DNA of 64,000 bases. Source: CAWICD01 sp052267165. Its GTDB lineage: Bacteria > Vulcanimicrobiota > Vulcanimicrobiia > Vulcanimicrobiales > Vulcanimicrobiaceae. Every line of letters starts with the position of its first letter. Position 1 is the first letter of the stretch. Shown here one piece after another: positions 59,081-64,000 of this stretch. Where the stretch lies: contig JBKQHO010000003.1 of the NCBI GenBank assembly GCA_052267165.1, forward strand, positions 9,756 to 73,755, in the 5' to 3' direction. The notes under the pieces are model-generated. The model was not told where the DNA came from and searched no databases. It saw only the letters and a list, made by a program, of their open reading frames with translations. The translations under genes and the position numbers were made by a program.

Positions 59081-59491
59081 ATGCCCTCCGTCGATGGAAA
59101 GCCCCTCGTGCTCTTCGTGTGCGGCGACAACGCGGGCCGCAGCCAGATGGCGGAAGCGTTCTTGCGTCGCTTCGCGGGCAACGACTTGGAGATCGCGTCG
59201 GCCGGGCTGTTCGCAGCCGACCACCTCGACGCCGTCGTCGTGGCCGCCATGGCCGAGATGAATATGGACCTTTCCGCGGTTCGGCCGAAGTTGCTCGATC
59301 CGGCGATCGTCGCACGAGCCGATCGCATCATCGCGATGGGCGGCGACGTGGCAGGCTTGCCGCGCGTCGACGACGACTGGGGCCTTCCCGACCCGAAAGG
59401 CCAGCCGCTCGAACGCGTCCGCGAGATCCGCGATCTTGCCTGCCACAAGGCCGGCGAGCTTGCTGGGGAGCTTGCCGCGCTGGGAAAGTGA
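59081..59491 (+). CDS. LMW-PTP-type arsenate reductase/phosphatase
   Basis: The protein of 136 residues starts MPSVDGKPLVLFVCGDNAGR, carrying the CX5R catalytic loop CGDNAGRS of low-molecular-weight protein tyrosine phosphatases, then SQMAEAFLRRFAGNDLEIAS and the acid loop GLPDPKGQP with the general-acid Asp. The family includes ArsC arsenate reductases coupled to thioredoxin; the loop here is CGDNAGRS rather than the usual C..N..RS with an extra Cys triad, so phosphatase activity is equally likely. ATG 59081; it is a normal-length protein (136 aa). Confidence 0.8.
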   Translation: MPSVDGKPLVLFVCGDNAGRSQMAEAFLRRFAGNDLEIASAGLFAADHLDAVVVAAMAEMNMDLSAVRPKLLDPAIVARADRIIAMGGDVAGLPRVDDDWGLPDPKGQPLERVREIRDLACHKAGELAGELAALGK

Positions 59492-59539
59492 ACTCTTCCC
59501 GAGTTTCCACGATACCCCGCCGCTGTCGCCTGAGGTAGA

Positions 59540-60019
59540 GTGGGGACAGTGACGATGAACCTTCCGCCGGCGTCCGCCGCTCTGCTGACGCAGACCAGCC
59601 TGCAACTCGATGGAGCGATCACGGAATCGGTCGCCGCGCACCTTGCGAGCACGCTGCGGCGCGTTCCGGGGGTCCTGCTGGCCGAGGTCGACGCGGCCGC
59701 CGGTCGCATCGCGGTGGCTCACGACGAGGCCGTCAAGATGCAATCGCTGCTCGCAGGCATCGAAAGCGCCGGCTGCCATGCAACGCCTGACGCGCCCAAG
59801 AATTCCTCACTTGGCGACATTTCCGCCGCGGCGACGCAACAGGACGCGCTGCGGACCCGACGTCTTGCGACTATCGCCTTCTTGGCGTTCGCAGCGGTCG
59901 CTCTGCTCGCCGGCTTCGTTCCCGAGTTCGCGTACAAGCAATGGCTGCTGCCGGCGCTCATGCTGCTCGTATGGAGCCTCTATGCCGCCAGTATGCAGCT
60001 GCGTCGCCCGCCGCCGTGA
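59540..60019 (+). CDS. HMA-like domain with two transmembrane helices, metal cysteines missing
   Basis: The protein of 159 residues has an N-terminal ferredoxin-like fold typical of HMA domains (LQLDGAITESVAAHLASTLR, RVPGVLLAEVDAAAGRIAVA, LLAGIESAGC), but the usual CxxC is replaced by AITES, so it cannot bind metal in the normal way. Two transmembrane helices follow (LATIAFLAFAAVALLAGFVP, LLPALMLLVWSLYAASM), resembling the start of a P1B ATPase without the pump. Start GTG 59540; 59549/59555 are alternatives. It precedes phosphoketolase by 53 bp. Confidence 0.55.
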   Translation: MGTVTMNLPPASAALLTQTSLQLDGAITESVAAHLASTLRRVPGVLLAEVDAAAGRIAVAHDEAVKMQSLLAGIESAGCHATPDAPKNSSLGDISAAATQQDALRTRRLATIAFLAFAAVALLAGFVPEFAYKQWLLPALMLLVWSLYAASMQLRRPPP

Positions 60020-60072
60020 GCGCAGGGCGGCGAGCGCACTGACTCTCCGCACCCCAAAGGACCTCGAAAACG

Positions 60073-62445
60073 ATGATTACAGCCGCCAAGGCGCTGTCGA
60101 CCGAGATGCTGCGCAAAATCGACGCCTATTGGCGCGCCGCAAACTACCTGTCGGTCGGCCAAATATATCTCTACGGCAACCCCTTGCTGCGCGAGCCGCT
60201 GAAGCTCTCGCACGTGAAGCCGCTCGTCGTCGGACACTGGGGCACGACGCCCGGGCAGAACTTCATCTACGTTCACTTGAACCGAGTCATCAAAGAACAT
60301 GACCTCGACATGTTCTACGTTGCCGGTCCCGGCCACGGCGGCGCGGCGTTGGTAGGCAACACCTACCTCGAAGGCACGTATAGCGAGGTCTATCCGGACA
60401 TCAGCCGGGATGAGGCCGGTCTACAAAAACTCTTCAAACAGTTTTCGTTTCCCGGTGGAATCTCCAGTCACGTTTCACCCGAGACGCCCGGTTCGATCCA
60501 CGAGGGCGGCGAGCTCGGCTACTCGCTCAGCCACGCCTTCGGAGCGGCCTTCGACAATCCCGAGCTGATCGTCGCCTGCGTCGTCGGGGACGGCGAAGCC
60601 GAAACCGGACCGCTCGCCACCTCTTGGCAATCCAACAAGTTCCTCAACCCGGTGACCGACGGTGCGGTGCTCCCGATCTTGCACCTCAACGGATACAAGA
60701 TCAGCAATCCGACCGTCCTGGCCCGCATCGAGACCGAAGAACTGGATCAATTTCTGCGCGGCTGCGGCTGGATGCCGTATTTCGTCGAGGGCCACGAGCC
60801 CGCCATGATGCATGAGGAAATGGCCGTCGCACTGGACCAATCGATCGAAGATATCCGGCGGATCCGCGAGCGAGCGCGAAGCAATCACGACACGACGAGG
60901 CCGCGCTGGCCGATGATCGTCCTCACCTCGCCGAAAGGCTGGACGGGGCCGACAGTCGTCGACGGCTTGCAGATCGAAGGCACGTTCCGGTCGCATCAAG
61001 TGCCGATGCTCGTCGACGCCGCGCATCCCGAGCACGTCGCCCAACTCGAAAGCTGGATGAAAAGCTACCGGCCCGAGGAGCTCTTCGACGAGGCCGGACG
61101 TCTCATACCGGAGCTGGCGGAACTCGCACCAAAAGGCGACCGACGCATGGGCGCCAACCCCCACACCAACGGCGGGAGCTTGTTGCGCGACTTGCGCCTG
61201 CCTGATTTCCACGATCACGCGGTAAACGTCCCGGCACCCGGTGCCGTCGACGCGGAAGACACGCACGTCCTCGGCAGCTTTCTCCGCGACGTGACGAAGC
61301 TCAATGCTGAGCAGCGGAACTTCCGGATCTTCGGGCCCGACGAGACCCTCTCCAACCTGTTGGGCGCCGTCTTCGAAGTGACCGACCGCCAATGGGAAGC
61401 GACCCTGGAAAAGTCCGACGAGTTCCTTGCGCCCGTCGGCCGCGTCGTCGACTCGATGTTGAGCGAGCACCAGTGCGAGGGGTGGCTCGAGGGATATCTG
61501 CTCACCGGAAGGCACGGGCTGTTCAACAGCTACGAGGCCTTCATCCGGATCGTCGACTCGATGTTCAGTCAGCACGCCAAGTGGCTCAAAGTGACCTCGC
61601 AGCTGCCCTGGCGGCGCAAGATCGCCTCGCTGAACTATCTGCTTGCCTCGCATGTCTGGCAGCAGGACCACAACGGCTTCACGCATCAGGATCCGGGCTT
61701 CATCGATCACGTCGTCAACAAGAAGGCCGATATCGTGCGCGTCTATCTGCCGCCGGACGCGAACTGCCTGTTGTCGGTCTTCGACCACTGTCTGCGCAGC
61801 CGGCACTACGTCAACGTCGTCGTTGCCGGCAAGCACGCGCTGCCGCAATGGCTGACGATGGATGCCGCGGTCGTGCACTGCACCGAAGGTGCCGGCATCT
61901 GGCAATGGGCCAGCAACGATCAAGGCGCCGAACCCGACGTCGTCATGGCCTGCTGCGGCGACACGCCGACGCTCGAGATTCTGGCCGCCGTTTCGATCCT
62001 TCGCAAGCATCTGCCCAAACTCAAGATCCGCGTCGTCAACGTGGTCGACCTCATGAAGCTGCAACCCAAGAGCGAGCACCCGCACGGCTTGAGCGACGTC
62101 GACTACGACGCCATCTTCACCAAGGACAAACATATCATCTTCGGCTTCCACGGCTACCCCTGGTTGATCCACCGCCTGACCTACCGCAGAACCAACCAGC
62201 AGCTCCACGTCCGCGGGTACAAGGAGGAGGGCACGATCACGACGCCCTTCGACATGCGCGTGCAGAACGAATTGGACCGTTTCCACCTCGTGCTAGACGT
62301 CATCGATCGTCTCCCGAGCTTGGGCAGCGCGGGCGATTATCTGAAGCAAGCCATGGAAGACAAGTTGATCGAGCACAAGCACTACATCGACCGGCACGGC
62401 CAGGACATGCCGGAAATCCGCGACTGGAAGTGGGGGCAGAGCTAA
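60073..62445 (+). CDS. xfp: Phosphoketolase
   Basis: The 790-residue TPP enzyme cleaves xylulose-5-phosphate or fructose-6-phosphate to acetyl-phosphate and a triose/tetrose phosphate. Signatures: ANYLSVGQIYLYGNPLLREP, VVGHWGTTPGQNFIYVHLNR, AGPGHGGAALVGNTYLEGTY, VGDGEAETGPLATSWQSNKF, FGPDETLSNLLGAVFEVTD and SHVWQQDHNGFTHQDPGFID. It is full length (790). Acetyl-P would go to acetate by AckA or to acetyl-CoA by Pta, both encoded at 37138-39758. ATG 60073 is the only good start. Confidence 0.96.
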   Translation: MITAAKALSTEMLRKIDAYWRAANYLSVGQIYLYGNPLLREPLKLSHVKPLVVGHWGTTPGQNFIYVHLNRVIKEHDLDMFYVAGPGHGGAALVGNTYLEGTYSEVYPDISRDEAGLQKLFKQFSFPGGISSHVSPETPGSIHEGGELGYSLSHAFGAAFDNPELIVACVVGDGEAETGPLATSWQSNKFLNPVTDGAVLPILHLNGYKISNPTVLARIETEELDQFLRGCGWMPYFVEGHEPAMMHEEMAVALDQSIEDIRRIRERARSNHDTTRPRWPMIVLTSPKGWTGPTVVDGLQIEGTFRSHQVPMLVDAAHPEHVAQLESWMKSYRPEELFDEAGRLIPELAELAPKGDRRMGANPHTNGGSLLRDLRLPDFHDHAVNVPAPGAVDAEDTHVLGSFLRDVTKLNAEQRNFRIFGPDETLSNLLGAVFEVTDRQWEATLEKSDEFLAPVGRVVDSMLSEHQCEGWLEGYLLTGRHGLFNSYEAFIRIVDSMFSQHAKWLKVTSQLPWRRKIASLNYLLASHVWQQDHNGFTHQDPGFIDHVVNKKADIVRVYLPPDANCLLSVFDHCLRSRHYVNVVVAGKHALPQWLTMDAAVVHCTEGAGIWQWASNDQGAEPDVVMACCGDTPTLEILAAVSILRKHLPKLKIRVVNVVDLMKLQPKSEHPHGLSDVDYDAIFTKDKHIIFGFHGYPWLIHRLTYRRTNQQLHVRGYKEEGTITTPFDMRVQNELDRFHLVLDVIDRLPSLGSAGDYLKQAMEDKLIEHKHYIDRHGQDMPEIRDWKWGQS

Positions 62446-62493
62446 ACGAGACGCGTTTTGCCGGCCAACGCATAGCCCTCGACGAGCCAGAAG

Positions 62494-62760
62494 TTACAAG
62501 CTAGAAAAGCGCCCTCGACTGGCTCCGAGAGCGGCCGGCCGGTCTCGGGAATCGGCCGACGCACGTTGCAGAAAGCCGTCGACCAGCAGTTCGCGCTCGA
62601 GCGCAGCGACGGTGCCGGCTACGCGCGGATCGGTCGTCGGCAGAAAGCCGCCGATCGGGATCAGCAGCAGCGACACCTCCAACTCGTCCGACTCGTAGCT
62701 CTGCACGAACGACCCTCGGGCAGCAGCAAATCTGAGACCATCTGGCGGCCCTGAGCGCAT
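62494..62760 (-). pseudogene. Glycoside hydrolase family 15 fragment
   Basis: The frame contains RFAAARGSFVQSYESDELEV then SLLLIPIGGFLPTTDPRVAG, TVAALERELLVDGFLQR. This is the conserved (S)F.QSYG...LD.SLLL.P..GFLP..DPR..GTV.AI...L. stretch of GH15 glucoamylase/trehalase-like enzymes. Only about 50 residues of about 600 remain, and no catalytic domain is present. It is a relic next to phosphoketolase. Confidence 0.75.
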
Positions 62761-63095
62761 CCCACACCGAAGCCGACAACGGCGCCGTTCCGCAACTCAA
62801 AAGCGTTCGCGCGCAAATGGTTGCCGACGATCCAAGCGCACCTGCAGCTCGCCGTCAGCCTGACGAACCACGTCGGCGGCGACTCGCCCTTTGGGTCACA
62901 TTAGGCACCGCCCATGGACGCGATTACCTTCGCTTTACGGGTCGGTCAGCCTTGCTCGTTCAAACATTTTACAGCTTCGTGCGCGTGCGTGCCGTTTCAG
63001 AGCTGGCGAAGCTTTTCAAGTTCCATGAGCGCCCTCGCGTTCCGCGCCTCGAAGATTTCGTAGCCACGCAAACACTCGACAATCTCCACCCCGCG
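62761..63095. other. No gene identified, about 335 bp
   Basis: The left part may be further decayed GH15 sequence (frames shift repeatedly). The remainder has no open frame with protein-like order and no clear regulatory site. It is not conserved with other parts of the window. Confidence 0.4.
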
Positions 63096-63773
63096 CTAAC
63101 TCAGGATGTTGACGGCGCGGGCGGCGACGATCGCGATCGTGATCAGCGAGGCGGAGGCCTGCAGGAGCATCAGCGTCTTCGCCCACGGAGTGAGCGGCAT
63201 CGTGTCGGTCGGGCTGAAGGCGGTCGCATTGGTGAACGCGACATACAAATAGTCAAGAAAGCCGGGCGTCCAGTCGCCGGGCGCGCAGCCCGGCGTCGTC
63301 ATCTGTGGAAAGAGAAAGTCGGGGGCCTCGTGCTCGGGACGGAGTCGGTCGTCGGGGCCGCCGCGGTCGAGCTCCCAGTACCACAGAGAGAAGACGATCA
63401 CGTTTGTCACCCAAATGGCGACCGAGGATATGAGCAGTTGCGGCCCGGAGATGTCCTTGCCGTTGAAGATGAGCTCGCGGATCAGCAGAATCAGCGAGAC
63501 GAGGTTCGCGAGGTTGACGAGCGCGATGAGCGCGACGGCGGCGATCTGCGACCAGCGGCTTTCCTCCGGTAGGCGCCGCGGCGCGGCGATCGAGAGCGGC
63601 AAGAGGATTGCAGCTTCCAGCACCGGGACCAGCCACACCGGGCCCATCGTGAATTTGCCCGGCAGGACCAAGTTGAGCAGCGCACACACTACGACTGCGA
63701 GCGAGGCGGGCCAGCGCGGCTCGCTCTTGGCGACGACGCCCCAGGCACGCGAAGCTTTCCCCTGCCGGCTCAT
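63096..63773 (-). CDS. Multi-pass membrane protein with DUF1345-like C-terminus
   Basis: The 225-residue protein begins at ATG 63773 (MSRQGKASRAWGVVAKSEPR). It has four or five transmembrane helices: PASLAVVVCALLNLVLPGKF, VWLVPVLEAAILLPLSIAA, QIAAVALIALVNLANLVSLI, LLISSVAIWVTNVIVFSLWY and a last one, LMLLQASASLITIAIVAARA. The LDYLYVAFTNATAFSPTDTM then PLTPWAKTLM segment is the hallmark of DUF1345-like or two-pore-channel-like proteins. Function is unknown; K+ channel relation is possible but not shown. Confidence 0.8.
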   Translation of the reverse strand: MSRQGKASRAWGVVAKSEPRWPASLAVVVCALLNLVLPGKFTMGPVWLVPVLEAAILLPLSIAAPRRLPEESRWSQIAAVALIALVNLANLVSLILLIRELIFNGKDISGPQLLISSVAIWVTNVIVFSLWYWELDRGGPDDRLRPEHEAPDFLFPQMTTPGCAPGDWTPGFLDYLYVAFTNATAFSPTDTMPLTPWAKTLMLLQASASLITIAIVAARAVNILS

Positions 63774-64000
63774 GCCTTCTGCCTTCGCAGGGCAGGCCGA
63801 AGGCTACTTCCGCGCGAGCGGCGACGTTTCGCTACAGCGGCTCCGCGCCGATGCACGCCAAAGCGCATCTGCCCACGTCATAGAGCTATTCGCGCTGCCG
63901 TTGCAGTACATAGTTTCGACCTTTAGCATCCCTTCGACTCCGCCGGCCACGAGGTCGACGCTCCGGTCACGCGTCGCTGATAGGGTGGCCTCCGACACGG
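63774..64000. other. Right edge of the window, no gene called
   Basis: A minus-strand frame (63804-63998) and one rightward frame are open but lack protein-like order. The rightward frame contains ASGDVSLQRLRAD, which resembles TGDVSLQRAQQAD of the HlyD protein at 43650 over a few residues; I treat this as chance. A gene may begin outside the window. Confidence 0.3.

Noticed and set aside
63800..63900. A second HlyD-like fragment, from similarity of ASGDVSLQRLRAD to TGDVSLQRAQQAD
   Set aside because: The resemblance is confined to about ten residues with no neighbouring HlyD landmarks, so it is probably chance.
1..64000. CRISPR arrays
   Set aside because: No regularly spaced direct repeats of 24-40 bp were seen, and no Cas proteins are encoded.

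Overview
The window is GC-rich bacterial chromosome (well over 60% G+C by eye) with many GTG starts. Gene content fits a poorly sampled high-GC lineage. Candidatus Eremiobacterota (WPS-2) or a neighbour is my best guess, but no rRNA or other decisive marker is present, so this is weak. There is one tRNA, tRNA-Pro(CGG).

Layout. About 1-11,750 is an accessory island. It holds two copies of a decayed LigD-type polymerase fragment, each followed on the opposite strand by a DUF2075 nuclease/helicase sequence (a remnant, then an intact gene). It also holds a BrnT-type toxin with a frameshift plus an HTH antitoxin, a deletion scar of the same toxin-antitoxin module, and a tight three-gene operon containing a TIGR04255 protein with a divergent promoter. 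A frameshifted Uma2 nuclease, an SSB-like protein and a SEFIR-domain protein opposite a conserved unknown complete it. About 11,950-23,070 is a housekeeping block: uvrC, DedA, a Clp-N protein, tRNA-Pro, two TrkA-type K+ regulators, a GNAT, a histidine kinase/response regulator pair divergent from a tandem KdpD-N protein, and a J-domain protein. About 23,200-25,100 is decayed (an exported protein with an internal TAG, a beta-propeller lipoprotein, an SAP/Rho-N-like remnant).

About 25,200-34,600 carries PstS, small envelope and stress proteins, a STAS protein divergent from a proteasome-fold (Ntn) hydrolase, a truncated glutamate decarboxylase and a frameshifted acyl-CoA synthetase next to a 187-bp inverted-repeat element. 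About 35,100-41,650 is metabolic: ExaC-type aldehyde dehydrogenase + DUF779, MaoC-Pta fusion + acetate kinase, GH130. About 42,970-48,440 is a four-gene HlyD/ABC exporter operon (YbhGFSR type). The rest holds Kup, a Crp/Fnr regulator, a HAD phosphatase, a 2-hydroxyacid dehydrogenase, an LMW-PTP arsenate reductase, phosphoketolase and a membrane protein, with fragments of transporters, insertion sequences and a GH15 hydrolase between them.

How the genes work together. Phosphoketolase, acetate kinase and phosphate acetyltransferase together connect sugar phosphates, acetyl-phosphate, acetate and acetyl-CoA, and the aldehyde dehydrogenase can add acetate. Two TrkA-type proteins, a KdpD-N-like sensor and Kup indicate investment in K+ homeostasis. 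The most system-like unexplained loci are the TIGR04255 operon (4501-6944), the SEFIR pair (9945-11752), the kinase-less double KdpD protein (20280-22409) and the Ser-type Ntn hydrolase (28653-29480). Numerous one-base frameshifts may be real decay or residual sequencing error.
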